From Limnomonas spitsbergensis (lineage: Eukaryota > Chlorophyta > Chlorophyceae > Chlamydomonadales), in contig JAYJMM010000032.1 of the NCBI GenBank assembly GCA_037349105.1, forward strand, positions 1,082,501 through 1,146,500: a stretch of 64,000 nucleotides of DNA. The letters are read 5' to 3'. Of this stretch, positions 32,926 to 46,545 are shown one piece after another (position 1 is the first letter of the stretch; every line of letters starts with the position of its first letter). Position numbers and translations under genes: made by a program. The notes under the pieces were generated by a model, which worked only from the letters and a program-made list of their open reading frames with translations, did no database searches and had not been told where the DNA came from.

Positions 32926-33118
32926 GCGATAGATGCATGGCATGCGATGCTTGCATGGCGTGCGATGCATACATGGCATACGAAACATGCATGGCGTGCG
33001 CTGCTTGCAGGGCATGCAATGCATGCATGGCATACGGCTTTTGCATGGCATACAATGGATGCATGGCGTGCAATGATTGCATGGTGTGCATGGCATGCAT
33101 GGCGTGCGATAGTGCAAT
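32926..33118. repeat. TGCATGGCGTGCGATGCATA minisatellite
   Basis: About a dozen imperfect units of about 15 bp rich in GCATGGC(A/G)T. Copy 2 is at 50187-50379. The Cys/Met/Ala-rich frames are repeat artefacts. Confidence 0.9.
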
Positions 33119-33309
33119 AGTGCGATAGTGAAAGCAATGGGTTTACAGTGGATTGTTGGCTTGAACCATCTCATGTGCACTCGGGCATGTTTGCTTATCA
33201 CACTATCACTCTGTCACTGTGTCACTCTGTCATCAGCGTGTGGCTTGGTGTCGATGGAATGGAGGTGGCTGAGACGGCTCACATGACTGTGTGCTGCTGT
33301 TTTTTGACG

Positions 33310-33590
33310 CCCTCCTGAGGGACGCCTCCTGAGGGACGCCTTCTGAGGGACGCCTCCTGAGGGACGCCTCGTGAGGGATGCCTCCTGAGGGACGCCTCGT
33401 GAGGGACGCCTCCTGGGGGACGCCTCCTGAGGGACGCCTCCTGGGGGACGCCTCCTGAGGGACGCCTCCTGGGGGACGCCTCGTGAGGGACGCCTCCTGA
33501 GGGACGCCTCCTGAGGGACGCCTCCTGAGGGACACCTCCTGCGGGACGTCTCCTGCGGGACGTCTCCTGAGGGACGCCTCCTGAGGGACG
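33310..33590. repeat. TGAGGGACGCCTCC 14-bp minisatellite, about 20 units
   Basis: A highly regular 14-bp repeat. Three units give a 14-residue period in translation (RRRPSGGVPQEASL), which explains the minus-strand frames. Copy 2 is at 50571-50851. Confidence 0.95.
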
Positions 33591-33920
33591 GCCCATTATC
33601 CTACACAGCTGTAGCAATCGAACGTGTATGCAGCCCTTCCACCTGATGTGGGTCACTCCCAATAATAATGCGGAGGACAGGGACTGTGTGGCCGGTACTA
33701 GGGTTTCACTCTGTGGCTTGAGAATGACAAGCCGTGCATCGGCACACAAAAAAAGCTTTGTCACCAGTTCTTCGCGATAGAGCCACGGTGGTTCACGCAT
33801 CCATGTTGGCACCCATAAACCCTTAACTTTTGACCCTTAATACTTAGCCCTTAACCCTAAACCGTAAACCCCCTAAACTGTAAACCCTTAACCCTAAAAC
33901 TATGTTGGCACCTCCCTCAG

Positions 33921-35341
33921 GATGACGACTAAGGACACCTCAGCAAGCGGGCCCTCTTCTCCCTCTCCCGCTCCCACTCGTGCCTCTGTTACCTCCTACC
34001 CCAAGGAGGTGGGGGGAAACCATGGCGAGTCCTCTGGCTTGTCGTTCGAGGCGGGGCCGACCAGTGCGGAGCTTGCCGACCAACTGAATCGCCTGGCCCA
34101 GCGTGTGGCGGGACTGAGGGCCATGCAGAGGGTGCGTTTTTTGTGTGGAGGGGTCGAAAATCAGATGAAGCGCTTCGCCAAATGTAAGGTTGTGTTAATG
34201 GCCAAGCAGAGGATGGGTTACGTGTATGGAGGGGCCCTGGGCAAGTTGAACCACCTCGCCAAACGTGTGGCTGGGCGGGGGGCCATGAACAGTTTGCGTA
34301 GCTGCCCTAGTCTCCCCAGATATCATATCCCCAGATACTGTAGCCCCGACAGCCTTCCTCAAACAGGCAGGACAAACATTGTGAGCGCAGTCGCATGGAT
34401 AGTGGAGGGCTGGGGGGGGGCATGCAGAGGGTGTGCTGCTCTAGTGGCAGGAGGGGCCGAGGGTTACTTGAACAGGTTGGACCGCCTCCCCAACTGTGTG
34501 ACGAGCCGGGGGCATGAGCAGCTTGTGCCCAGGTGCTACAGCGTCACCAGATATCCCCGATTGGGAGGGGGGGCTTAAACCCTAAACCCTAAACCCTGAA
34601 CCCTAAACCCAGATCTCCCCGCGTGGAAGGGGGGGCTTTGGACAAGGATGTGCACACAGATTATGCGACCATGCTCTTTTATCTGCTGCCCCCCCCCCCT
34701 TCTCCCCCTCTACAGCACTGATGTAGTGGCGGCCGGAGTCAACCCGCTTTTGAACCTTATAAGGCTTCAGCCATCCTGGCGTCCCCCCTCTCCCCCTTGT
34801 ATATCTGCAGCAGGCATGGAGGCAGGCCGCAGCCGGGCCCTGTCAACTCTAAACCGTAACCCTAAACCCTATGCCCTAATTCTCCCTCCTCGGCACTGAT
34901 GCATGTGTTTAGGGTTACCATCAGGTTTTCAACCCTGAAGCACCGCCCTCTCCCCCCCTGCACCCCATCTCAGGATCTTCCAAGCGGGCATGGAGGCAGG
35001 CCGCAGCCCCCAACAGGCTTGTCCGGCTTCAGTGAGCACTCCAGCCCCAGCCTCACCCGCCTCCCCATCCTCATCTCCGGAACCCCCCCTGGTCTCGGGC
35101 CCACAAACACCCACATCCCTAGACCAATAACTAGACCAAGAACAAGCCCCGGTCCCAGCACTAGCCCCAGTACTGGCTACGGAACTGCCCCCAGCACTGG
35201 CCATCACACCAGCCCTAGCAATGGTCACGGCACCAGCCCTAGCAATGGCCAACATACCAGCCCAAGCAATGGCCACCACACCAGCCCTAGCAATGGCCGC
35301 CACACCAGCCCAAGCAATGGCCACCACACCAGCCCTAGCAA
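33921..35341 (+). pseudogene. Truncated first copy of the plus-strand gene (exons a and part of b)
   Basis: Exon a is at 33921-34131 (CCTCAG acceptor, AGG/GTGCGT donor; [18 protein letters not shown] up to [16 protein letters not shown]). Exon b starts at 34974 after CATCTCAG. The exon is cut at 35341 in its SPSNGHHT minisatellite, where A2 begins; the frame then runs into unrelated sequence and stops at 35387. Donor-edge copies follow exon a as in the second copy. Confidence 0.7.
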
Positions 35342-36546
35342 ACGGCACCCTTGTAGCTTAACAAATAAGTCATCAGCTCTTGGATGATGTCCTTTCATAT
35401 GAACTGTTTGTCCATTTAGTAATCGATCGAGTTGGCTGGACAGCGGTAGGTGGGCCGCATTGGGTGGGGGGGAATAGTGGGTCTGCCCTTGTAGCCCTTG
35501 ATGAGTTGTCCGAGTGGCTGATAGCTGCAAGGCCCACATTGCGTGAGGCCCACTGGATGGAATGGAGTGGTCTGTGGCCAAGCTGGTGTGGTCTGTGGCC
35601 AGGCTGGTGTGGTCTGTAGCCAGGCTGGTGTGGTATGTAGCCATGCTGGTGTGGTATGTAACCAGGCTAGTGTCATATGCAGTCAGGTTGGTGTGTAGCT
35701 GAGTGTTGCATGTGAAATTGTATCTTTCACTTGAGAGTGTGGCAAGGGAGAGATGCACAACAGTTGTTGCCTAGGGGAGCTGCAAGGCAGCGGCTGCAAG
35801 TCGGGGTTCAGCTCATGGTGTCTATCATGAATAATGATCTGCATGGCGCACATTTCCACGCCGGAGCAGGCTTGGGTGGGATGCCTTGGCTTTTGTGGAA
35901 GACGTGGTAGATATCGTTGATGCGTCGACATTTATAGATGCTACAACTTCCTTGGGTTTCCTTTATCAGCTTTTGTCTGCCACTTAACTTTATTTCCCAT
36001 TTTCCTCTCTTTTTCCGACCCCTGATATTTGTATCGGCCTTTTCTCCCAACCCTTTAGTTTGGCGCCTGTGCGGCCGAGCCTTTGTGAGCAGGTCCCAGA
36101 GGTGTAACATCCTATTATTGACATGTGTCCTTGCTTCAGACCCTGGAATTTCAGAGACAGCATCGGCCTATCAAGCTAAGCAGCTACCATCCTGCTCTAC
36201 CTGCTCCTCGGCATCTCAAGCGCGCCGCATGTGAGTGGCTGCTTATGAGCGTCTTTGATTGAGACACATTGAAGACATCGGCTTTCCTACTACGAGCATC
36301 ATCTCTAGGCCGTTCCTACTACAAAAATTAATCCACGCCGCAGGGCGTTTATCTTGCCTAACACGGGCATCATCTCTAATTTCTCTATTAGCAAGCCTTG
36401 CAGCTGATGTATTAGTTGTCGTCTTGGCCGTCTCGAACATAAGCTACATGTCAGTGAGCTTTACACCTGGCACGGGTAACATCTTGAGCAACGCCAGGTT
36501 GGGTACTGGCAACCCTAAACCTCAAATCCTAAACCCTCAATATACG

Positions 36547-39500
36547 CTACAGGTCAGCCAGCTTTATGCCCGGTACGGGTAGCATCTGGGGCATCTTGCG
36601 CAACACCAGCTTGCGTACTGCCAGATTTGACGGTAGCTGGGTCGACAGCCTGGGCACCTGGACAGCAGCTGCTTGAGAAGTAGTTTGAGAAGCAGCTTTG
36701 GCAGTGGCTTTTGTAATGGCTTTGGCAGTGGCTTTGGCAGTCGCTTTGGCAGCTTTGGCAGCAGCTTTAGAATCTTTGGCAGCGGCATTAGCAGCTGTGG
36801 CAACAGCCTTGGCCGAGGCTTTGGCAGCAGCATTGCATTTAGCGTTCCTGGAATGACGCGTTATCGCTGCCGTCTGTTCGTCAGCCGCGGCTGCCTTCCT
36901 CCCAAGAATCGCGGCTGCCGTCTCCTCGGCCATCTGATACACGCGCTGAGGGTCGACTAGCATGTCGCCCGGCTTTGGCTCCAACTTCTTCGTGTTGAGC
37001 GCGCGGCGGCCGTGTGTCGCGTATGAGTTGACCACCACCGTCTGCATTGGGGTCGGTGCACGTGGTTCGGAGTTCAGGGTTAATAGATTAGACAGGGTTG
37101 AAATTAGACAGGGACTAAACCCTAGACCCTAAACCCTACACCCTAACATACTGTACGGTAGTGTCAGTCCAAATTCGTTTCATTCTGAGGTGCTTTTTTT
37201 ATTCGAAACCATTTGCTGCCTTATGCACGTTGTTTGTTTAATTGGTTCGTTTTCCTGATCGGAAGTTGGCATGTCATCTCATCAACGGTCCTTTGTTTGT
37301 TCCAGAGCCACTTGAATAGCTAGCATGCATCTTGCCTTCGCCCTAGCATCCGACTCGTCAAAATAAAGCTGCCTATTCATATTGAAAGCAATTTGACAGG
37401 AAGACAGCGTATGAACTGTGAAAGCTGCCTGTGCGGTGAATGGCTCCCAATCCCAACAAACCTTCATCGCGTCGCCCTCCCGTAGGACATCTTGGATGTT
37501 GTTGACCCGCACGTTGCCGATCTGGGTGAGGGGCAACAGCGCGATGTTCCCGTTGCCCACGTCGACGAGGGCGCCGTACGGCCGGACGCTTTGCACGACG
37601 CCTTCAACGACGTGCCCGATCTAATATCAGGAAAGGGTTTAGGGCTTAGGGTCACGGGTTTAGGGTTACGGGTGTCCCCGGCCTGATTTCAGGAAAGGGT
37701 TTAGGGCTTAGGGTTACGGGTTTAGGGTAACGGGTGTCCCCGGCCTGATTTCAGGAAAGGGTTTAGGGCCCCCCCGGCCTGACATCAGGAAAGGGGCTCA
37801 TGTTGGAGTACAGGGCTAAAGGCTTACGGGATTTCAAGGTTGAGGGTCCAGGATTGATGGCTAGTGTTGATAGCATTTCAGCTACAAACCACGCCTGCTG
37901 ACGCTTTCAGCTACACGCTACGCCTGCTGGCGCTTTCAGCCAGACGCTACGCCTACTGGCGCTTTCAGCTACACGCTAAGCCTGCTGGCGTTTTCAGCTA
38001 CAAGCTAAAGCTGCTGGCGCTTTCAGCTACAAACTACACCCTGGCCCTTACGCAAAAGGCTGTGGGTGACTGCGTTAACTTTGTAACAACAACTCCCTCT
38101 TTTACCGTTTTGCCATTTTGGACATGGCCACATCTCACCTGGAAAGCCTCGAGGTCTCCATAGGCAGTCTCCTCCACCTGCTTGTGGCTGAACACCAACC
38201 GCTTCTTGAACTGCAGACACAACTTAGAAATTTCAATCACATAACAGGGTGTGATCAAATGGCACAATCGACAGCCAATTCTAAAATTAACATCTTCATG
38301 GGCTTTTGCCCTCCCACGATCTGACGACCTGATCCAGTACTGAACCCCTAACCCTAGGCAGGCCACCCCCACCCTTAACCCCTCCCCTAACCCACAACCC
38401 TATCAAGCTAAGATGCTGATCCCTGAACCATATACATATGACCCATCCTAAACCCTGAGCCCTAACGTCAACCTGGGCTGATGGAAAAAACAGAACCCTG
38501 TCAATTTAAACCTGCATGTACCCCAAACCCTGAAGGCCTTGGTCAGCGCCATGTGTAGCTGATGGGTAGCTGAAGTTTAGCTGATGGGTAGCTGAAGTAT
38601 AGCTGATGGGTAGCTGAAGAATAGCTGATCCCTTAAGTCCTTGCCCCTTAAGTATAACCCTGCCAAGTTGAACCCTGCATGTACCATAATCCCTGAACCC
38701 TTAAGTCATTGACCCTTAAGTACGACCCTGACCAGTTGAACCCTGCATGTACTTCAAACCCTGAACCCTTATGTCCTCGACCCTTAAGTATAACCCTGAC
38801 CAGTTGAGCCCTGCATGGACCCTAAACCCTGGACCCTTAGGTCCTTGACCCTTAAGTATAACCCTGGCCATTTGAGCCCTGCATGGACCCTAAACCCTGA
38901 AACCTCCAATTATAACCCTCACAATATAAAATCTGCCTTGTCACTGACGAACACAGCTCAACCATGTGCTCTCATCCCAGGTCAGCCCCCCCTACCCCCC
39001 TTCAGCAGCTGGGGCCGTGTCCCCCCCCCCCACCCCACCCCTCCCCCCTCTCCTCCTCCCCCCTCTCCTCTTCCCCCCTCTCCTCCTCCCCCCTCTCCTC
39101 CTCCCCCCTCTCCTCCTCCCCCCTCTCCTCCCCCCCCCGTCCTCCTCCCCCCTCTCCTCCTCCCCCCTCTCCTCCTCCCCCCTCTTCCCCCCCCCCCCCC
39201 CCCCTCTCCTCCTCCCCCCTCTCCTCATCCCCCCTCTTTCTCCCCCCCCTCCCCCCTCTCCTCCTTCCCCCTCTCCTCCTCCCCCCTCTCCTCCTCCCCC
39301 CTCCCCCCCCCCCCCCCCCCCCGTCCTCCTCCCCCCTCTCCTCCTCCCCCCTCTCCTCCTCCCCCCTCTTTCTCCCCCCCCCCCCCTCCCCCCTCTCCTC
39401 CTCCCCCCTCCCCCCCCACATCCCCCCCCCCCTCTTTCTCCACCCCCCACCCCCCCTCCTCCTTCCCCCTCTCCTCATCCCCCCTCTTTCTCCACTCACC

Positions 39501-42500
39501 CCCCCCCCCCCCCCAGCAGCCGGGGCCACGTTCCTTACCTCGTCTACCACCATGCCCTTAACAGCCACCTGCACTATGGTTTAAATCCTTAACTCTTAAC
39601 CCCGAGCCGTGCTCTCATCTCTGGCCTGCAGTCCCCCCACCGCAGCAAAGGGAGGCGCTTCTTACCTCCCCCACCTCCCCATCCCTCCTCCCTCATCCAC
39701 CCCCCCCTCCCCCCAACAGCACCATGACCTCCTCCCTCCTCCCTCCTCCCTCCTCCCTCCTCCCTCCTCCCTCCTCCCTCCTCCCTCCTCCCTCCTCCCT
39801 CCTCCCTCCTCCCTCCTCCCTCCTCCCTCCTCCCTCCTCCCTCCTCCCTCCTCCCTCCTCCCTCCTCCCTCCTCCCTCCTCCCTCCTCCCTCCTCCCTCC
39901 TCCCTCCTCCCTCCTCCCTCCTCCCTCCTCCCTCCTCCCTCCTCCCTCCTCCCTCCTCCCTCCTCCCTCCTCCCTCCTCCCTCCTCCCTCCTCCCTCCTC
40001 CCTCCTCCCTCCTCCCTCCTCCCTCCTCCCTCCTCCCTCCTCCCTCCTCCCTCCTCCCTCCTCCCTCCTCCCTCCTCCCTCCTCCCTCCTCCCTCCTCCC
40101 TCCTCCCTCCTCCCTCCTCCCTCCTCCCTCCTCCCTCCTCCCTCCTCCCTCCTCCCTCCTCCCTCCTCCCTCCTCCCTCCTCCCTCCTCCCTCCTCCCTC
40201 CTCCCTCCTCCCTCCTCCCTCCTCCCTCCTCCCTCCTCCCTCCTCCCTCCTCCTCCTCCCTCCTCCCTCCTCCCTCCTCCCTCCTCCTCCTCCCTCCTCC
40301 CTCCTCCCTCCTCCCTCCTCCCTCCTCCCTCCTCCCTCCTCCCTCCTCCCTCCTCCCTCCTCCCTCCTCCCTCCTCCCTCCTCCCTCCTCCCTCCTCCCT
40401 CCTCCCTCCTCCCTCCTCCCTCCTCCCTCCTCCCTCCTCCCTCCTCCCTCCTCCCTCCTCCCTCCTCCCTCCTCCCTCCTCCCTCCTCCCTCCTCCCTCC
40501 TCCCTCCTCCCTCCTCCCTCCTCCCTCCTCCCTCCTCCCTCCTCCCTCCTCCCTCCTCCCTCCTCCCTCCTCCCTCCTCCCTCCTCCCTCCTCCCTCCTC
40601 CCTCCTCCCTCCTCCCTCCTCCCTCCTCCCTCCTCCCTCCTCCCTCCTCCCTCCTCCCTCCTCCCTCCTCCCTCCTCCCTCCTCCCTCCTCCCTCCTCCC
40701 TCCTCCCTCCTCCCTCCTCCCTCCTCCCTCCTCCCTCCTCCCTCCTCCCTCCTCCCTCCTCCCTCCTCCCTCCTCCCTCCTCCCTCCTCCCTCCTCCCTC
40801 CTCCCTCCTCCCTCCTCCCTCCTCCCTCCTCCCTCCTCCCTCCTCCCTCCTCCCTCCTCCCTCCTCCCTCCTCCCTCCTCCCTCCTCCCTCCTCCCTCCT
40901 CCTCCTCCCTCCTCCCTCCTCCCTCCTCCCTCCTCCCTCCTCCCTCCTCCCTCCTCCCTCCTCCCTCCTCCTCCTCCCTCCTCCCTCCTCCCTCCTCCCT
41001 CCTCCCTCCTCCCTCCTCCCTCCTCCCTCCTCCCTCCTCCCTCCTCCCTCCTCCCTCCTCCCTCCTCCCTCCTCCCTCCTCCCTCCTCCCTCCTCCCTCC
41101 TCCCTCCTCCCTCCTCCCTCCTCCCTCCTCCCTCCTCCCTCCTCCCTCCTCCCTCCTCCCTCCTCCCTCCTCCCTCCTCCCTCCTCCCTCCTCCCTCCTC
41201 CCTCCTCCCTCCTCCCTCCTCCCTCCTCCCTCCTCCCTCCTCCCTCCTCCCTCCTCCCTCCTCCCTCCTCCCTCCTCCCTCCTCCCTCCTCCCTCCTCCC
41301 TCCTCCCTCCTCCCTCCTCCCTCCTCCCTCCTCCCTCCTCCCTCCTCCCTCCTCCCTCCTCCCTCCTCCCTCCTCCCTCCTCCCTCCTCCCTCCTCCCTC
41401 CTCCCTCCTCCCTCCTCCCTCCTCCCTCCTCCCTCCTCCCTCCTCCCTCCTCCCTCCTCCCTCCTCCCTCCTCCCTCCTCCCTCCTCCCTCCTCCCTCCT
41501 CCCTCCTCCCTCCTCCCTCCTCCCTCCTCCCTCCTCCCTCCTCCCTCCTCCCTCCTCCCTCCTCCCTCCTCCCTCCTCCCTCCTCCCTCCTCCCTCCTCC
41601 CTCCTCCCTCCTCCCTCCTCCCTCCTCCCTCCTCCCTCCTCCCTCCTCCCTCCTCCTCCTCCCTCCTCCCTCCTCCCTCCTCCCTCCTCCCTCCTCCCTC
41701 CTCCCTCCTCCCTCCTCCCTCCTCCCTCCTCCCTCCTCCCTCCTCCCTCCTCCCTCCTCCCTCCTCCCTCCTCCCTCCTCCCTCCTCCCTCCTCCCTCCT
41801 CCCTCCTCCCTCCTCCCTCCTCCCTCCTCCCTCCTCCCTCCTCCCTCCTCCCTCCTCCCTCCTCCCTCCTCCCTCCTCCCTCCTCCCTCCTCCCTCCTCC
41901 CTCCTCCCTCCTCCCTCCTCCCTCCTCCCTCCTCCCTCCTCCCTCCTCCCTCCTCCCTCCTCCCTCCTCCCGGTGCTACATTCCACGCCTTCCCTCCCTC
42001 CTCCCTCCTCCCTCCTCCCAGTAACCGGGACTACCTTCCTCCCCTCCTCCCCCAGCAGCCAGGAACGCGTTCCTCCCCTCCCCTCACCAGCCGGGGTCAC
42101 ATTCCTCCCGTCTTCCCCTCCCTCCTCCCCCAGCAGCCAGGAACACGTTCCTCCCCTCCCTCCCCCTGCCCCTCCCTCTTCCCATCCCCATCTCCCTCCC
42201 CTCACCAGCCGGGGTCACATTCCTTCCCTCCCCCTCCCTCCCCCCCCCTCAGCAGCCGGGACCGCGCTCCTCCCCCTCCCCCTTTTTCACCCCCCTCCCC
42301 CTCCCCCTCTGTAGCCGGGGCCACATTCCTTACCTCGTCCACCTTCATGACCTTTACAGGCAGCTCCGTGTCGACCAGGCGCTCCAGGGCGTCTAATTGG
42401 ATATCCTGCGCATGCCATAGACACGTGATGGGGGTGATTGGGATCAAGTTTACTCAGATCTGTCAAATAATAGCGTTTTGTACTGCCAGTAGCCTGCTTT

Positions 42501-45500
42501 AGGGTTAAGGATTAAGGGTTTTGGGGTACAGGGTTTTGGGGTACAGGGTTTAGGATTTTGCGTGTAGTCAGCTGGTTAAATGGTTCGTGTTGCTGCTCGG
42601 CTTTCTGGGACTGTCGTAATTTTGTAATGCGTTGCAGCGCTTTTGATCAGACAAACCGAAGAAAATGAAGAAAAGAAAACCAAGCGACTTGAAGGGTCAA
42701 TGAATCATGAATGTCAAATCGAAAATATTGTATTCCACGCGGACTGTAATGGGTACCGAAATTCAAAAAATGACGAAGAGTACCAAAACGGTATTTATGA
42801 AGCGAATATATAATATAATGCAGCAACTCTAACATTGAATGCAGCAAATAGAGAATCCAGCAGCTGCCTTACCCCATAGTCCCATCGGGCACCAGGCATT
42901 CACATATCCTAGCTGCCAGAGGGCCCCAAACCCTTACCCCCTGAATCCCGCACCCCTCATCCCCCAAATTACTGGCAGCCCCCCCGCCCCCGGCATATCA
43001 GGCACTCAAATATCCCAGTTGCTCTCTGGCCAGAGGGCACCTAACCCTAAACCCTGCACCCGGTAACCCCTGCACCCCGTAACCCTAAAACCATCAGCCC
43101 CCCCCCCCTCTCTTGGGCATATCAGGCACACGCACATATCCCAGTTGCTCTCTGGCCAGAGGGCACCAGACCCTAAACCCTGCACCTTTAACCCCTGCAC
43201 CCGGTAACCCTAAAACCATCAGCCCCCCCCCCTCTCTTGGGCATATCAGGCACACGCACATATCCCAGTTGCTCTCTGGCCAGAGGGCACCAGACCCTAA
43301 ACCCTGCACCCTTAACCCCTGCACCCTGTAACCCTAAAACCATCAGCCCCCCCCTCGCTAGGGCATATCAGGCACACGCACAAATCCCAGCTGGTCCAGG
43401 CGAATGAAGCCTTGGAGTGCCTCGTAGCGGACCGCCAGGCCGCCCTGACCGGCGCTCACGACCGTGACCTGCACAGTCGCGTCCTCCACCTGCAGCTGGC
43501 TCATTCTCTGCTGCCAGCCGTTGAAGCTGGCCTGATGTGCAGCCTCTCTGACCTGGAAATGGGTTTGGGGTTTATTTAGGGCTCAGGGTTTAGGTCCTAG
43601 GTCAGGGTTAATGGTCCAAGTCCCAAGTCATGGTTTGGGATTCAGGTCCTAGTTGACACTTTAGGGTTTTTGGTTCAGGCACTAGTTCAGGGTTGCACCA
43701 ATTGTCAACGCCAGGGTTCAGTCAGAAATCAAGAGGTTTGGTGGCGAACTTGCCCTTGGGGGCAGCATTGAAAGAAATCAAGTTTTCATAGCTGAGAGAA
43801 AGCAAATTAAATCTACGTTACGGGTTTATGATTTAGGGTTTATGGGTAAGGGTTGAGGGTTTGGGTAAGTCTGCATATGAACCGACTATGCAGCAATAAT
43901 ATCAGTGGTCGTTGGGCATGCCACCATATGATAGCAGTACAGTAGAGTGGGTATGCCTCTATATGCGTGAAGTCGTTGGAGTGTGGGGAGGGTGAGTGAG
44001 GCCATGGAAGTGTGGAGATACTACAGCAAGTCATTGAAGTATGGGGATCGTAGGCGAAGTCATAAGAGTGAGATATCGATCATTAAGGAGGTGCATGGGC
44101 TGCATGTATGGATTTCTCAATTCCATGTCGAACATAATGTACGCCTCATATTGAATCTTGCCTTGCGATCTGCCTCAGACCTTGCCTTGCGATCTCGCTT
44201 GCTGATGGGCGCGCCCATGGGCGTCGCTTGGCGCCCATACTGCAAGCATGACCAACGCCACAGGGAACTACACGTCAGCGCGCTTGGCGTCTGGCGCGTA
44301 CTAGGCACCCGTGAACGAGTCCGCGCACTCGCGAGATAAATGTTTTTGCCCTCGACTGACTGGCCGCGCAGGGGCAACGTTTGAATCAATTTTAGCGCGC
44401 AGCCGGCCCATGCCCCCACAAACAATGAAAGAAAGCTACGCCCTAAAAGGGTGTGAGGGTTGTGGGAGGAAACAACGCAGCTTGGGGCAGCAGCCACATC
44501 CGCGCCGATACCATGATGCCAAGCACCTCTAAGCAGAATAAATTAGCAGCGCAGTCACCAAGATTCTACACTATGACCTGCATGTAAGCGTGCATGGCAT
44601 CTTGCTCCTGGTGTTTTAATCAAGCTGTCACGCTCTCGTTGCCTTTGTATGTATGGTGTCACAATGATGGGGTTTCAATCAACCTAGCCCCCCCCACCCC
44701 ACCCCCTCAAAGCCATTTCCCCCCCCCCCTCCCCCCCCCCGGTCAGTGCCATTCATCCCCCTTCCCCCCCCCCCCCCCCCGTCAGAGCCATTCATCCTCA
44801 CCCCTTTCATCTCCCCCAGCTTGGCAGTGAGCCTGTGACGCGGCAATGGGCGCAACTCCTTTGTTGACAACATTAAGTTTCCGTAATTCTTGTCTCTTCC
44901 CACACAAGCGCCTGGATGGGGGGCATCCATCAATACATAAATATATGTCTATGTATATATTGAAATGCATGCACGGTCAGCGAATGTGAAAATTTACCCT
45001 ATCTGCCTCTCGAGCTGCAGGTATGATTTCCCACAACATGTTCCCATATTCAGGGGGGGGGGGGGGGATACAAACTTAGTCGTTCCTTCCTTACTTAATT
45101 GCGTTAGACAAGATGACAAGATATGGACTGGTTGTGGTTACAAAGTTGACGCAACCACCCACAGCCTTTTGAAAAAGGGCCAGGCAGAGCGAACCGGGGA
45201 GAAACCAGAAAACAAGAAACGAGGCGGGCACCAGAGACCAAGCTAGACCACCAGCAACAGAAACAACAGTCGACTGGTCCTGACCTGAAATTATGGGGGG
45301 GGGGATACCCATGTAGTTTTCCTTCCTCACATGATTGCGTTACACAAGATATGGCCAGGTCCTGACCTTGATCTTGTCGCCAATCTGAAAGAAGTCTTCG
45401 GGACGGTCGATCTGCTGGTCGCTCATCTCGCGGATCTTCAAAAACCCGTATTTCCCGCCGCTGAGGTGGATCAATGCGCCATTGCCATTGAGCTGCTGCA

Positions 45501-45525
45501 CCACACCCTCGACAAGGTCTCCGAC
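36547..45525 (-). CDS. RPS1: Plastid ribosomal protein S1 gene, copy 2
   Basis: Exons in coding order are 45367-45525, 43382-43552, 42334-42405, 38139-38210, 37462-37620 and 36547-37041, with candidate micro-exons at 39539-39568 and 46894-46926. All splice sites and exon sequences are preserved relative to copy 1, and I saw no frameshift in the supported exons. By sequence alone both copies are equally able to code. They differ mainly in intron repeat length. Upstream flanks are also duplicated, up to 47811. Confidence 0.85.
39731..41971. repeat. CCTCCCT heptamer satellite, copy 2, about 320 units
   Basis: 2241 bp of the same 7-bp unit as 13284-16308. The interruptions differ in number and place (CCTCCTCCTCCC near 40252, 40285, 40899, 40970 and 41653). 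C-rich flanks at 38984-39517 and donor-like units at 41972-42333 mirror copy 1. Confidence 0.98.
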
Positions 45526-46039
45526 CTGAAATCAGGCACGGTGGACTAATCAAGAGATGAAAATAATCAACAGATCGACAAACAAGGGTTCGAGCCTTTA
45601 TTTGCACCACACCCTCGACCGAGCTATGTCTAACGGTTCAGCATTCTAACAGGTTAATGTATTTAATCCGTCTAAGTGTCATAACTTAATATCCAACGGA
45701 TTTGCCACATTTAGGTTCAAAGGATATCTCGCGGATATCTCGCGGATATCTCGCGGATTATCCGGCAAACCAACTAACCGCCTATCTTGTCCGATTCCGA
45801 CTGTTTCTAGCCGATTCTCACCGATTCCGTCCAGCGACGCGTTAGCGTGGCACCCCTGCTATTTTTAATGTATGGTTCACACTCGAGGGTTTAGGCTTAA
45901 ACTCTGATACACTCTGGCAGAGGTTTTGGGGTTCAGGTTTGTTATCTCCAAATGCTTTTAGGCGGAACATTGCGGAACAGTGCGGCATGAGTCGAGGCTG
46001 CGCCCATGCCGCAACTAATCAAACAGTGAAGATTGCACA

Positions 46040-46545
46040 AAATGGATGGCTCCCTTTTCAATTAAACCCTATCCCTAAACACCAATCCCTAAACCCTTGT
46101 ACAAAATGGATGGCTTCCTCAATCCATAAACCCTAAGTCCTGAACTCTAATCCCTAAACCCTTGCATTCAATGGATGGCTTCCTTAATCCATGAACCCTT
46201 ATCCCTAAACTCGAATCCCTTCACCCTAAAACCTTGAATACAATGGATGGCTCCCTTAATCCATGAACCCTTATCCCTAAACTCGAATCCCTTCACCCTA
46301 AAACCTTGAATACAATGGATGGCTCCCTTAATCCATGAACCCTTATCCCTAAACTCGAATCCCTTCACCCTAAAACCTTGCATACAATGGATGGCTCCCT
46401 TAATCCATGAACCCATATCCCTAAACTCGAATCCCTTCACCCTAAAACCCTTGAATACAATGGATGGCTCCCTTAATCCATGAACTTTTATCCCTAAACT
46501 CGAATCCCTTCACCCTAAACCCTTGCATACAATGGATGGCTCACT
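46040..46545. repeat. About 60-bp telomere-like tandem repeat, copy 2
   Basis: Second copy of the array at 20395-20890. Confidence 0.95.

Larger units (their letters stand above)
31068..33920. other. Spacer of block B1; repeats but no supported gene
   Basis: Frames are short and without support. The region includes a relative of the 9525-9690 segment at 31425-31560, a duplicated ATAGGATGATAGGACGGTGCC at about 31752-31795, CAG-rich stretches at 32.5-32.7 kb and two minisatellites listed separately. Confidence 0.5.
30552..35341. repeat. Block B1 of the large direct duplication (pair of 47813-52602)
   Basis: It is nearly identical to B2 (offset 17261); one clear substitution is 34198 T versus 51459 C. 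The right edge falls inside the Ser/Asn-rich minisatellite of a coding exon, and the sequence jumps there to the start of A2. Confidence 0.95.

Noticed and set aside
32796..33201. Cys/Met/Ala-rich frames resembling metallothionein-like repeats
   Set aside because: Open in several frames on both strands because of the GCATGGCGTGC minisatellite.
39609..42314. Open frames of 766-901 codons in the second copy
   Set aside because: Same repeat artefact as in copy 1.
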